Assembly (NCBI RefSeq): GCF_918697925.1
Contig: NZ_CAKKMF010000007.1
Span: 1-64,000 of the forward strand
DNA: 64,000 nt
Source of the DNA: Arthrobacter sp. Bi26
GTDB taxonomy: Bacteria > Actinomycetota > Actinomycetes > Actinomycetales > Micrococcaceae
Direction: 5' to 3'
The notes under the pieces were generated by a model. The model was not told the DNA's origin. It made no database searches and saw nothing but the letters and a program-made list of their open reading frames with translations. Positions 34,909-42,974 of this stretch are shown here, in pieces. The position numbers were made by a program, and so were the translations under genes. Every line of letters starts with the position of its first letter. Within the stretch, counting starts at the first letter, position 1.

Positions 34909-36180
34909 GTGGAGAATCTTCTGGCGGACATCACCCCCGTGCGCGAAAGTCCTGCGTTCCGCCGTCTGTGGCTGGGCTCGGCCGTTTCCGCACTGGGCAG
35001 CCAGCTGACGCTGGTGGCCGTCAGCCTCGAGGTTTACCGGTTGACCCAGGACAGCCTCTACGTGGGGCTGCTGAGCATCTTCGCCCTCGTGCCGCTGGTG
35101 TTCGGCGGCCTCCTGGGCGGCTCGATCGCCGACGCCCACGACCGCCGCACCGTGGCCCTGCTGGCTTCATCCGTCCTCTGGGTGAGCACCGCCGCGCTGG
35201 CCCTCCAGGCGTGGCTGCAGGTGGGCAACGTGTGGCTGTTGTACGCGATCGTGGCAGTGCAAAGCGGTGCCCAGGCCATCAACCAGCCGGCCCGCAGCGC
35301 CATCATCCCGGTGCTGGTGCGCAAGGAGCTGCTGCCGGCCGCCAATGCCCTGAACATGATGAGCTTCGGCCTGACGATGACGGCCGGCCCGCTGCTGGCC
35401 GGGGTGCTCGTGGCGTGGGTCGGGTTCGGCTGGACGTACACGATCGACGTCGTCACCTTCGCGTTTGCGTTCTGGGCGCTTTTGAAGCTGCCCCCCATGC
35501 CGCCCGGAAAGCATGCCAGGCCGGCCGGGCTGCGTTCCGTGGTGGAGGGATTCCGTTTCCTTGGCACCCGGCCCAACCTCCGCATGACATTCGTGATCGA
35601 CCTCGTCGCCATGATCTTTGCCCAGCCCCGGGCGCTGCTGCCCGCCATCGGTGCCGTGATGATCGGCGGCGGCGAGGCCACGGTGGGGATCTTGTTGGCC
35701 TCGATGGCAGTGGGGGCGTTCCTGGCCGGTCTGTTCTCCGGCCCGTTGGGCGGCGTCCGCCGGCAGGGGGCCGCCGTCGTATGGTCCGTGATGGGCTGGG
35801 GCGCCTCGGTGGCGGCCTTCGGCCTGGTGGTGGTCCTCGCAGATCATTCCGGAGACGACGGCGTGACGGTGTGGCTGCTGCCCGCCGCCCTGTGCTGCGC
35901 ACTCGCCGGGATCGCGGATTCCGTCAGCGCCGTCTTCCGCACCACCATCTTGCAGGCCTCCACCCCGGACCACCTGCGCGGGCGGCTGCAGGGCGTGTTT
36001 GTGGTGGTGGTGGCCGGCGGACCCCGGATCGGGGACATGCTGGCGGGCGGCGCGACTAAACTTTTGAACGAGGGATGGGTCCTGCTGCTCGGCGGCGTGA
36101 TGTGCATTGCGGTCGCCTGGACGCTGGCCCACCTGCAGTCCGGATTCCTGCGGTACGACGCACGGAACCCGGTGCCGTAG
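34909..36180 (+). CDS. MFS transporter (EntS-like)
   Basis: This 423-residue transporter has about twelve helices and the MFS_3 features ALVPLVFGGLLGGSIADAHDRR and NQPARSAIIPVLV, as in the enterobactin exporter branch. GTG 34909 lies 6 nt after TAGAGT (34897-34902), so it is probably leaderless. It is divergent from furA and shares the intergenic region with the putative FurA box, which allows iron- or peroxide-linked control, as inference. Confidence 0.88.
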   Translation: MENLLADITPVRESPAFRRLWLGSAVSALGSQLTLVAVSLEVYRLTQDSLYVGLLSIFALVPLVFGGLLGGSIADAHDRRTVALLASSVLWVSTAALALQAWLQVGNVWLLYAIVAVQSGAQAINQPARSAIIPVLVRKELLPAANALNMMSFGLTMTAGPLLAGVLVAWVGFGWTYTIDVVTFAFAFWALLKLPPMPPGKHARPAGLRSVVEGFRFLGTRPNLRMTFVIDLVAMIFAQPRALLPAIGAVMIGGGEATVGILLASMAVGAFLAGLFSGPLGGVRRQGAAVVWSVMGWGASVAAFGLVVVLADHSGDDGVTVWLLPAALCCALAGIADSVSAVFRTTILQASTPDHLRGRLQGVFVVVVAGGPRIGDMLAGGATKLLNEGWVLLLGGVMCIAVAWTLAHLQSGFLRYDARNPVP

Positions 36181-36189
36181 CGGTTCGTT

Positions 36190-36261
36190 TTTCTTGGTAG
36201 TTCATTGAAGTACCGGGCATCAGCCTTTCTTGGTAGTTCATTGAAGTACCGGGCATCAGCC
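36190..36261 (+). repeat. Two tandem 36-bp repeats upstream of htpX, candidate operators
   Basis: An identical 36-bp unit occupies 36190-36225 and 36226-36261. Each unit holds the pseudo-palindrome GGTAGTTCATTGAAGTACC, symmetric at 16 of 19 positions about its centre. GGGCATCAG occurs a third time at 36271. The block ends 27 bp before the htpX start. Confidence 0.85.
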
Positions 36262-36287
36262 TGCAGTGCAGGGCATCAGGAGGAGCA

Positions 36288-37157
36288 GTGCACCAGCATC
36301 ACAACGGACTTAAAACCGCGGCACTCTTCGGGGTTCTGTGGGCGGTGCTGCTTGGCCTCGGGGCGTTCATCGCCGCCGGCACGCGCAGTGCCGCGCCGAT
36401 CTGGATCATGGCCCTGATCGGCGTCGCCACCACGGCCTACGGGTACTGGAACAGTGACAAGTTGGCCATCCGTGCCATGCAGGCCTATCCGGTCACGGAG
36501 GCCGAGGCGCCGCAGCTGTACCAGATCGTCCGGGAATTGTCCGGCCGGGCCAACCAGCCGATGCCGCGGATCTACGTCTCGCCCACCATGGCGCCGAATG
36601 CCTTCGCCACCGGCCGGAATCCGCAGACCGCGGCGGTGTGCTGCACGGAGGGCATCCTGAGGCTGCTGGACGCCCGTGAGCTGCGCGGCGTCCTGGGCCA
36701 TGAACTGATGCACGTCTACAACCGGGACATCCTGACGGCGTCGGTGGCCGCCGCCGTCGCCGGCGTCATCACCTCGGTGGCGCAGATGATGCTGCTGTTC
36801 GGGGGCGGGGACCGCCGCAACGCGAACCCGTTCGCTGCGATCGCGATGGCGCTGCTGGCCCCGTTCGCCGCGTCCCTGATCCAGATGGCCATCTCGCGGA
36901 CGCGGGAGTACGACGCCGATGAGGACGGATCGGCGCTGACCGGAGATCCGCTGGCGCTCGCCTCCGCCCTGCGCAAGATCGAGCAGGGTGTGCAGTTGGC
37001 GCCGCTGCCGCAGGACCAGCGGCTGGTCAACGCCTCCCACATGATGATCGCCAACCCGTTCCGCGGCGGCGGCGTGGCCAAGATGTTCTCCACCCACCCG
37101 CCGTTGGCCGAGCGGATCGGCCGGCTGGAGCGGATGGCCGGCCGCCCGCTCAGCTAG
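36288..37157 (+). CDS. htpX: Membrane zinc metalloprotease HtpX
   Basis: This 289-residue M48 protease degrades misfolded membrane proteins. It has two N-terminal helices, the zinc site HELMH at 138-142 (GHELMHVYNRD), two further hydrophobic stretches, and the third ligand region SRTREYDADEDGS. The end STHPPLAERIGRLERM is typical. GTG 36288 follows GGAGGAG. Tandem 36-bp repeats just upstream suggest specific stress-responsive control. Confidence 0.95.
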   Translation: MHQHHNGLKTAALFGVLWAVLLGLGAFIAAGTRSAAPIWIMALIGVATTAYGYWNSDKLAIRAMQAYPVTEAEAPQLYQIVRELSGRANQPMPRIYVSPTMAPNAFATGRNPQTAAVCCTEGILRLLDARELRGVLGHELMHVYNRDILTASVAAAVAGVITSVAQMMLLFGGGDRRNANPFAAIAMALLAPFAASLIQMAISRTREYDADEDGSALTGDPLALASALRKIEQGVQLAPLPQDQRLVNASHMMIANPFRGGGVAKMFSTHPPLAERIGRLERMAGRPLS

Positions 37158-37175
37158 TTGGTTAGCTGCGGGTCT

Positions 37176-37242
37176 GGCGACGCGCAAATTCGCCGGCGAC
37201 GCGCGAAGTGTCTGGCGACGCGCGAATAGTTTCGTGACATGC
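37176..37242. repeat. Iteron-like 19-bp periodic repeats between htpX and yajQ
   Basis: GGCGACGCGC occurs at 37176, 37195 and 37214, exactly 19 bp apart. A degenerate fourth copy (6 of 10) keeps the phase at 37233. The array runs into the terminator at 37241. Confidence 0.75.
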
Positions 37243-37288
37243 AAAAGGGCCCGCGACACCGGAATACCGGTGTCGCGGGCCCTTTTGC
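37241..37288. terminator. Bidirectional terminator between htpX and yajQ
   Basis: A 22-bp perfect stem (37241-37262 with 37267-37288) has an AATA loop. AAAA on the left arm and TTTT on the right arm make it work for both converging genes. Confidence 0.93.
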
Positions 37289-37322
37289 GCGTCGTGAGGA
37301 AACTTGCGCCGCGGACGGGCCG

Positions 37323-37814
37323 CTAGCTGCGGAAGTTGACGAACTGCAGGTCGGCCTCGTCGAAGCCCTTGAGCAGGTTCATGGTCTCCTGGAGGTCATC
37401 GCGGGACTTCGACGTCACCCGGAGCTCGTCGCCCTGGATCTGCGACTTGACGGACTTAGGGGCCTCGTCCCGGATCAGCTTGTTGATCTTCTTGGCGAGG
37501 TCCTGGGCGATGCCCTCCTTGATGGAGGCCTCGAGCCGGAATTCCTTGCCGGAGGCGTAGGGCTCGCCGGTGTCGAGGGACTTCAGCGAGATGCCGCGGC
37601 GGATGAGCTTGGACTGCAGCACGTCGAGCACCGCCAGCACCCGCTCCTCTGAGTTTGCCTTCATCAGGATCTTCTCGCCACTGAAATCAACCTCAGCGCC
37701 GACGCCCTTGAAGTCGTAGCGCTGGGCAATTTCCTTTTGTGCCTGGTTCAGCGCGTTGGCGACTTCCTGCTTGTCTACCTTGCTGACGACGTCGAACGTG
37801 GATTCGCCTGCCAT
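37323..37814 (-). CDS. yajQ: YajQ-family nucleotide-binding protein
   Basis: This 163-residue protein belongs to the UPF0234/YajQ family: STFDVVSKVDKQEVANALNQAQKEI, RYDFKG, VTSKSRDDLQETMNLLKG and the ending LQFVNFR. Members bind nucleotides or RNA, and in Xanthomonas YajQ is a cyclic di-GMP receptor. AGGAGGAAAGTC precedes the ATG. The window also encodes a GGDEF-EAL enzyme (19187-20719), so a c-di-GMP link is possible. Confidence 0.94.
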   Translation of the reverse strand: MAGESTFDVVSKVDKQEVANALNQAQKEIAQRYDFKGVGAEVDFSGEKILMKANSEERVLAVLDVLQSKLIRRGISLKSLDTGEPYASGKEFRLEASIKEGIAQDLAKKINKLIRDEAPKSVKSQIQGDELRVTSKSRDDLQETMNLLKGFDEADLQFVNFRS

Positions 37815-38012
37815 GACTTTCCTCCTGATGGTTAGCCGGGTGCCTGATGTGAGGCCGGGATGTCTGCATTCCAGCCTAGTACGGATGCCCTCGTTCTGGA
37901 GGGCGGCCGGGCGGGACTACTTTCACAGTCCGCTCATAGCTCAATCACGGCGGGAACGAAGCCAGGCTCGGAAGAGTTGCAAGGGTTGGAACTGCTGCTG
38001 AAAGGCAAGAAC

Positions 38013-38267
38013 ATGCACCATAAGGCCGTCCGTTACGTCACCCGCACTACCGCCGCCGCTGCCAGCACGCTGGCCGTGACGGCGACCTCCGTTGCCGCCG
38101 CCGCACTGGCGGCTTCCATCATTCTGAGTCCGGCCCCCGATGCGTCAGCCCGTCTGGATGGTGTCCATACGGACCTGGCCCGCGCCGTCGAGCTGAACCA
38201 GGTCACCGAAGAGCAGGCGGCACGATTCGAGGCACGGCTGGCCGGACGCCTTCTCGGAGAGGCCTGA
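38013..38267 (+). CDS. Small predicted membrane or exported protein
   Basis: This 84-residue protein is of unknown family. A basic start (MHHKAVRYVTRT) leads into an Ala-rich hydrophobic helix (residues 13-45, AAALAASIILSP), followed by a short charged helix (NQVTEEQAARFEARLAGRLL). AAGGCAAGAAC precedes the ATG. It could be anchored or secreted. An upstream in-frame extension is possible but lacks a better start. Confidence 0.55.
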   Translation: MHHKAVRYVTRTTAAAASTLAVTATSVAAAALAASIILSPAPDASARLDGVHTDLARAVELNQVTEEQAARFEARLAGRLLGEA

Positions 38268-38439
38268 ATTTCCGGGCATTTTGGCCCATTTTTGGCCCTT
38301 TTTTGGCCGATGGGTGCGCCGATTCGATTCTTCGGCGGAAGTTCTGTAAAGTTGTCTTGCCCGCGGGTGCTGGAAGCGGAACGGACTGGAAACAGGCGTT
38401 CTGGGACTGGAAACCGCGAGTGATCTTCTTTTGAAGTTC

Positions 38440-38521
38440 GGCAGATTACCCGAGCGGCCAAAGGGGGCTGACTGTAAATCAGCTGGCAACGCCTACGGGG
38501 GTTCGAATCCCTCATCTGCCA
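38440..38521 (+). tRNA. tRNA-Tyr (anticodon GTA)
   Basis: The acceptor stem pairs GGCAGAT (38440-38446) with ATCTGCC (38514-38520). The anticodon stem GCTGA/TCAGC holds loop CTGTAAA with anticodon GTA, a long variable arm follows as expected for tRNA-Tyr, and the T arm has GGTTCGAATCC. The discriminator is A38521 and the CCA end is not encoded. TAAAGT at 38347-38352 is a promoter candidate, and a terminator follows at 38529. Confidence 0.96.
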
Positions 38522-38528
38522 CCCTTGG

Positions 38529-38565
38529 AAAAGCCTCCGGAACCATTTGGTTTCGGAGGCTTTTT
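38529..38565 (+). terminator. Terminator of tRNA-Tyr
   Basis: A 16-bp stem (38529-38544 with 38549-38564) has one wobble pair, an ATTT loop and a run of T (38561-38565). Confidence 0.92.
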
Positions 38566-38624
38566 CTTTGCCTTCGGCTTTCAGGGCCCACCCAAGTTCG
38601 GGCCCGCCCGCGAAAGTCCGCGGC

Positions 38625-39206
38625 TCAGTCAAGCGGCGGATTTGGGATGGTTACCGTTGTGCCGGCGGGCGGAATCCATTCGCGGCCGGTCAGCAGGTTC
38701 AGATTGGCTATCCGCAGCGCATAGAGCGGGACGCCGTAGCGGCTCGCGATGCCAGCGGGGGTGTCTCCTGCAATCGCCGTATACAGGAGCCGCCCTTGCC
38801 CGTCCTGGCCGGTCACGCTTCCGCCGGCCCCAAGCTGCGGCACCTCCACGCCTCTGAGGTCGATGACCTCTCCCTCGGCAACGGATACCGGTTCGTTGAA
38901 GCTCCTGAGGATCTCGGGAGTCATCCGGAAGTGGGCGGCGATTCCTTCCCAGGTGTCGCCGTCGACAGCCGTGTAGCGCATCGGCTGGAAGTACCCATTC
39001 ATTTCGGTCGTTCCCTGCAGGCCCACGGGCGCCGCGGGCGATGCAGGAGCAGCGGCCGTCGGAGACGTTCCGGCGGCAGCGGCCGCCGGGGTTCCGCCCG
39101 CCGCATCCGTGCCGGATTCGCAGGCTGTCAGAAGGGCGAGGAGAACCGCGGCCAGAAGAACTGCGGCGGCGGGCCGAACGCGGTTTGCACTGTAACCGAG
39201 ACTCAC
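38625..39206 (-). CDS. LysM-domain lipoprotein
   Basis: This 193-residue protein has a signal peptide (PAAAVLLAAVLLALLTAC) with lipobox LTAC, an Ala/Pro/Thr linker, and two LysM-type repeats (YTAVDGDTWEGIAAHFRMTPEILRSFN and YTAIAGDTPAGIASRYGVPLYALRIAN). It should bind peptidoglycan at the outer face of the membrane. The start is GTG 39206 with CAGGA upstream. It faces the DinB-type gene at a short divergent promoter region. Confidence 0.88.
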   Translation of the reverse strand: MSLGYSANRVRPAAAVLLAAVLLALLTACESGTDAAGGTPAAAAAGTSPTAAAPASPAAPVGLQGTTEMNGYFQPMRYTAVDGDTWEGIAAHFRMTPEILRSFNEPVSVAEGEVIDLRGVEVPQLGAGGSVTGQDGQGRLLYTAIAGDTPAGIASRYGVPLYALRIANLNLLTGREWIPPAGTTVTIPNPPLD

Positions 39207-39324
39207 CCTGGGTGTCCTGTCGCTCGGGGCCTCCCCCCGAGGCCCGTTGGTGCAATTATTCCATACGTTTTATGAAACCTCGCTTCCCTCGGGACGGCCC
39301 CGCGCGTTCGGTATAGTGCCGGTC

Positions 39325-39918
39325 ATGGACGACAAAGCGATCTTGCACACATATCTGCGCACCCGGCGCGCAGACCTCCTCGGGAAGCTCGAAGGCCTCA
39401 GCGAGTACGACGCGCGCCGGCCCCTCACTCCGACCGGAACCAGCCTGCTGGGACTGGTCAAGCACGTGGCCAGCGTCGAACTGGGCTACTTTGGCGAGGT
39501 CTTCGGCCGTCCCAGCGACCTGGAACTGCCATGGTTCGCCGACGACGCGGAGCCGGACGCCGACATGTGGGCAGCCCACGGCGAGACACGGGAGCAGATC
39601 ACGGAGCTGCACCGGCTCTCGGCCGCCCACAGCGACGCCACCATCGATGAACTCCCGCTGGACGCGCCCGGCGTCGTGCCCTGGTGGCCGGATGAGCGCA
39701 AGCACGTGACACTGCAGCAGATCCTCGTGCACATGTGCGTGGAGACCGCCCACCACCTCGGACACGCCGACATCCTGCGCGAGCTCATCGACGGCAGAGC
39801 CGGGCAGCGCCCGGGGGATCCCAACCTTTCGGTGCGCACGCCCGAGGAGTGGGCCGTTCACCGGGCCCGCATCGAGGCGGCGGCCGCCGCCGCTGAAGCA
39901 GGGGTGCCCGGCCGGTAG
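39325..39918 (+). CDS. DinB/DUF664-family protein
   Basis: This 197-residue four-helix-bundle protein has the spaced histidines of the DinB/YfiT metal site (LVKHVASVELGYFGE, and CVETAHHLGHADILRELIDG). Members act as thiol-dependent transferases, for example with mycothiol or bacillithiol, but no substrate is known here. TATAGT (39312-39317) lies 7 nt before the ATG, so the message is probably leaderless. Confidence 0.88.
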   Translation: MDDKAILHTYLRTRRADLLGKLEGLSEYDARRPLTPTGTSLLGLVKHVASVELGYFGEVFGRPSDLELPWFADDAEPDADMWAAHGETREQITELHRLSAAHSDATIDELPLDAPGVVPWWPDERKHVTLQQILVHMCVETAHHLGHADILRELIDGRAGQRPGDPNLSVRTPEEWAVHRARIEAAAAAAEAGVPGR

Positions 39919-40016
39919 CACAGGCCGGCAACACTCCACTGCGGGCAAAATCTCAGTTTTCGGCGCGGAGCCAACGTGGGGTAGTCCGGTCCGCGGTTGA
40001 CGAAGAAGGAGCTTTC

Positions 40017-40088
40017 GTGAAGTCGTTTGCCTGTGGTGAGGTGGTTCCCGGTTGCGAGGCCCGGCCGGTGGCCACCACGGACAGCTAA
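40017..40088 (+). pseudogene. Truncated DUF1059 gene (N-terminal remnant)
   Basis: GTG 40017 follows a good AAGGAG and encodes 23 residues starting VKSFACGEVVPGCEAR, which is the characteristic opening of DUF1059 proteins (Cys-containing, usually about 60 residues). TAA at 40086-40088 ends it, and no frame downstream restores the missing second half. Its end overlaps the convergent DUF1810 stop by 4 bp, so the tail was probably lost in a rearrangement or replaced. Confidence 0.65.
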
Positions 40089-40546
40089 CCGTCCGCCGGG
40101 TCGGGATCGCCTGTGTGCCCTTCCAGAAGCTGGTCGGTGGCGGGATCCGGCACGCCGTCGAAGTAGCGGTCCAAGACGTCGCGGAACACGGACTCGCCGG
40201 GGGCTGCAAGCCGGAACAGCGTCATGGACGAGTGCAGCTTCCGCGCGTCGATGCTGCCAAAAATCTGCACCGCGGACCGGCCTTCAATGGAAGCCACGGC
40301 GGCGGAAACCTCTCGCAGGCGGGGGCCAAGGACGTCGTGCCGGATGTAGGCCCGGGCCTCGTCGAGGGAGGAGATGGCATATCTGCGGGCGGTTTCGCTG
40401 TGGCCCAGGCCTGCGAGCTGGGGGAACACGAACCACATCCAGTGGCTCCGCTTCATGCCCGACTTCAGCTCCGCCAAGGCCTGCCGGTACGTTCCGCCGG
40501 AGTCCTGCGCAGTCACGAACCGTTCAAGATCGTAAGGGTCTTCCAT
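40085..40546 (-). CDS. DUF1810 family protein
   Basis: This 153-residue protein matches DUF1810: DLERFVTAQDSGGTYRQALAELKSGMKRSHWMWFVFPQL, then RYAISSLDEARAYIRHDVLGPRLRE and QIFGSIDARKLHSSMTLF. The function is not known. TAGCCT lies 7 nt before the ATG, so it is probably leaderless. Its stop overlaps the DUF1059 remnant. Confidence 0.9.
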   Translation of the reverse strand: MEDPYDLERFVTAQDSGGTYRQALAELKSGMKRSHWMWFVFPQLAGLGHSETARRYAISSLDEARAYIRHDVLGPRLREVSAAVASIEGRSAVQIFGSIDARKLHSSMTLFRLAAPGESVFRDVLDRYFDGVPDPATDQLLEGHTGDPDPADG

Positions 40547-40785
40547 TCTCGCTAGGCTACGTCTCCGGGGCGCGCCGGAACAGTATGGTCACCGGGGTCC
40601 TCGACCGGACCAAAGTCGGCCCGGGCTTCTAAGCGGGCCAGACCAATCGCTACTCCCCGGCCACTACTCCCCATGAGGGGGTGGCGGTACGATCAACATC
40701 GAGAGTCATTGGCGCACATCAGAGTTGGCCGGAGCTGCAGGCGTCCGGATCGGGGAGCCACTCTCGGGCCGGGCCGGAGGGCGGG

Positions 40786-41517
40786 ATGCAGGACGCATAT
40801 GGGCTATATACCCCAACCACGCTGGTGGAAGTCGGGCTGCTGCTGGCGACATTTGTCCTCTGCTCCCTGATTGGCACCGAGCGCCAGGTCCGGCAAAAGG
40901 TCGCCGGCTACCGCACCCACGTCCTGGTCGGCTTGGGCTCTTGCACCTTCACCCTTATCTCGGCCTACGGCTTCGTCTACGCCCTGGCGCCTGGGGCCAC
41001 CATGGACCCGTCCCGTATTGCGGCCCAAATCGTCAGCGGCATCGGCTTTCTCGGCGCCGGGGTGATTTTCAAGGGACGGAACGTTGTCCGCGGCCTGACG
41101 ACGGCCGCCAGCATTTGGGTTTCTGCCGCCGTCGGCATGGCGTGCGGGGCCGGAATGCTGTCCCTAGCTGCTGCACTGACCGTTTTCCACCTCATCACGT
41201 TGTACGTCGTCTCTCCCTTAATCCGGAAGATCCCGACCCCGGACGCCCACCGGGTCCTGCACCTGGGCTATGCCGACAACCAGGGCGTGCTGCGGCAAGT
41301 GTTGGAGATCGCCACCAACATGGGATTCAGCTCGTCAATCCTGAGCACCAATAAGGCGGGCGATGAACAAAAGCCGCTCGTCCTCATGGACATCCGCTTC
41401 CATGGTCATCTTCCGCTGCGGGAACTCGTCCCCTACCTCCTGGATGTGCCCGGCGTGCAGAGTGTGACCGTTCGCGGCGTCGACCCGAACGAGGACGACG
41501 ATGATGCCAGCGCCTGA
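40786..41517 (+). CDS. MgtC/SapB family membrane protein
   Basis: This 243-residue protein has about five N-terminal helices with MgtC-type motifs (LIGTERQVRQKVAGYRTHVLVGLGSCTF, QIVSGIGFLGAGVIFKGRNVVRGLTTAASIWVSAAVGMA) and a soluble C-terminal ACT-like domain. MgtC proteins help survival at low magnesium and modulate ATP synthase or transporters in pathogens. ATG 40786 follows GGAGGG; the upstream in-frame extension is not hydrophobic and less likely. The stop overlaps the DUF1801 start. Confidence 0.9.
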   Translation: MQDAYGLYTPTTLVEVGLLLATFVLCSLIGTERQVRQKVAGYRTHVLVGLGSCTFTLISAYGFVYALAPGATMDPSRIAAQIVSGIGFLGAGVIFKGRNVVRGLTTAASIWVSAAVGMACGAGMLSLAAALTVFHLITLYVVSPLIRKIPTPDAHRVLHLGYADNQGVLRQVLEIATNMGFSSSILSTNKAGDEQKPLVLMDIRFHGHLPLRELVPYLLDVPGVQSVTVRGVDPNEDDDDASA

Positions 41518-41911
41518 GGACCCGCAGCGGGACCCCCGGGTTGACGCGTTCATCGCGGCACTGCCGGACTGGCAGCAGGATATCTGCGCTCAGGTGCGTG
41601 AACTTGTCCATGCCGCCGACCCGGCGGTCGAAGAGACCATCAAGCGCACCACGCAGCCCTACTTCGTCCTGGACGGCAACATTTGTGCCCTGCTCGCGGC
41701 CAAGGACCACGTCAACGTCTTCCTGTACGACGGCGGGATCGTTCCGGACCCGGAGGGCATCATCACCGGCGGGCACGAGAACAAGAGCGCGCGCACCGTC
41801 GCTTTCACCCAGGGGGAAGCCATCCCCGGGCAGGCCCTCACTGCGATGTTCCGGCAGATCATCGCGGACAACCGGGCCGGCGGCTGGCGAAAACTCAAGC
41901 CGGGCAGATGA
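41501..41911 (+). CDS. DUF1801 (YdhG-like) family protein
   Basis: This 136-residue protein has the DUF1801 pattern: LPDWQQDICAQVRELVHAADPAVEETIKRTTQPYFVLDGNICALLAAKDHVNVFLYDG. The family has an unknown function, with some members proposed as iron chaperones. Its start overlaps the MgtC stop by 17 bp, so it is probably translated by coupling. Either of two adjacent ATG codons may be used. Confidence 0.85.
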   Translation: MMPAPEDPQRDPRVDAFIAALPDWQQDICAQVRELVHAADPAVEETIKRTTQPYFVLDGNICALLAAKDHVNVFLYDGGIVPDPEGIITGGHENKSARTVAFTQGEAIPGQALTAMFRQIIADNRAGGWRKLKPGR

Positions 41912-41983
41912 AGCAGGATGCCCTTGCTCGAACTGCCGGGCACGCTGATTGAAGCCGTTCGGGATGACCGTTAGAGTCTGCGG

Positions 41984-42526
41984 ATGACCGAGCACAGCAT
42001 CGCCCTGACGGAGACTGTACGCGTGCGCGTGCTGCGCAGGCCCGACGCCGGTCCGCTGGCCGACGCCTACCTGCGGAACCGGGAGCACCTGGCGCCCTGG
42101 GAGCCGGTGCGGTCCGAGGACTTCTTCACTGTCAACGGACAGGCCGCCAGCATTGAATCCAAGCTCGGGTTGTTCATCGCGGGATCGGACGTGCCATGGG
42201 TTCTCGTGGATGGTTCCCGCATCATCGGGGTGATAAACCTCAGCGGGATTGTCCGGGGGCCGTTCCTCAGCGCCCACCTCGGCTACTGGGTGGACAAGGA
42301 CATGACCGGGCGGGGTCTTGGCTCGGCCGCGCTGGAGTTCGCCGTCCAAACCGCGCGGAACGAGCTCGGCCTGCACCGGCTGCAGGCCGCCACGCTCCCG
42401 CACAACTCCCCGTCGCAGCGGATCCTGAAGCGGGCCGGCTTTGAGGAGATCGGGTTGGCCTCCCGGTACCTTCAGATTGCCGGTTCCTGGCAGGACCACG
42501 TCCTGTTCCAACGGATCCTGTTCTGA
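41984..42526 (+). CDS. GNAT-family N-acetyltransferase (RimJ/RimL type)
   Basis: This 180-residue enzyme has the GNAT core with the acetyl-CoA motif YWVDKDMTGRGLGSAALEFAVQTA and the late HRLQAATLPHNSPSQRILKRAGF, typical of RimJ/RimL-like protein acetyltransferases. TAGAGT (41972-41977) lies 6 nt before the ATG. The stop overlaps the next start (TGATG), linking it to a frameshifted VOC gene. Confidence 0.9.
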   Translation: MTEHSIALTETVRVRVLRRPDAGPLADAYLRNREHLAPWEPVRSEDFFTVNGQAASIESKLGLFIAGSDVPWVLVDGSRIIGVINLSGIVRGPFLSAHLGYWVDKDMTGRGLGSAALEFAVQTARNELGLHRLQAATLPHNSPSQRILKRAGFEEIGLASRYLQIAGSWQDHVLFQRILF

Positions 42527-42961
42527 TGGCGGCTGTTCCGGGTGCAGCTGTTCCGAGGGCACCGGCGGACTTCGGCGCCCTGCACCACGTTGAACTCTGG
42601 GTACCTGACCTGCAACGGGCCAGGGACCAGTGGGGCTGGCTGCTGGGCCCGGCTGGGCTACGAGGCCTACCAGGACTGGGCCCACCGGTGCAGCTGGCGC
42701 CGCGGGCCAACGTATATCGTCGTCGAGCAGTCCCCGGACCTGAGCGGAACCGTGCATGAGCGCACCGCGCCGGGCCTGAACCATCTCGCGTTCAGCGCCG
42801 GGACGCGGGAACATGTGGACGCCATGGCGGGTGAGAGCCACAGCCACGGCTGGGCCGAGTTATTTCCGGAGAAATATCCGCACGCCGGCGGTCCCGGCCA
42901 CTTCGCCGCCTACCTCGTGAATACGGACGGCTACGAAGTGGAGCTGATCGCGGCGGACTGA
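42526..42961 (+). pseudogene. VOC/glyoxalase-family gene with a +1 frameshift
   Basis: From ATG 42526 the frame reads a normal VOC beginning (FGALHHVELWVPDLQRARDQWGWLLG). After the CCC at 42648-42650 the homology continues one frame over as RLGYEAYQDW, then GLNHLAFSAGTREHVDAM and AAYLVNTDGYEVELIA to TGA at 42961. Removing one C from GGGCCCGG would restore about 144 codons. It may be a real recent mutation or a sequencing error. The start overlaps the GNAT stop. Confidence 0.8.
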
Positions 42962-42974
42962 CCGTTTCGGTGCC

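Noticed and set aside
36190..36261. Two 36-bp repeats as a minimal CRISPR array
   Set aside because: The units are directly adjacent with no spacers, and no cas genes are present.
37176..37242. 19-bp periodic repeats as a plasmid-type replication origin
   Set aside because: No replication initiator gene, AT-rich unwinding element or plasmid functions are nearby. The array lies between two housekeeping genes.
38440..38565. tRNA-Tyr as an integration site for a mobile element
   Set aside because: No integrase, no repeated tRNA 3' end and no composition shift follow. The terminator is directly downstream and housekeeping-type genes continue.
40627..40785. Mg2+-sensing leader upstream of the MgtC gene
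   Set aside because: I could not find a leader peptide rich in proline or a pair of exclusive hairpins; the region is short and unremarkable.
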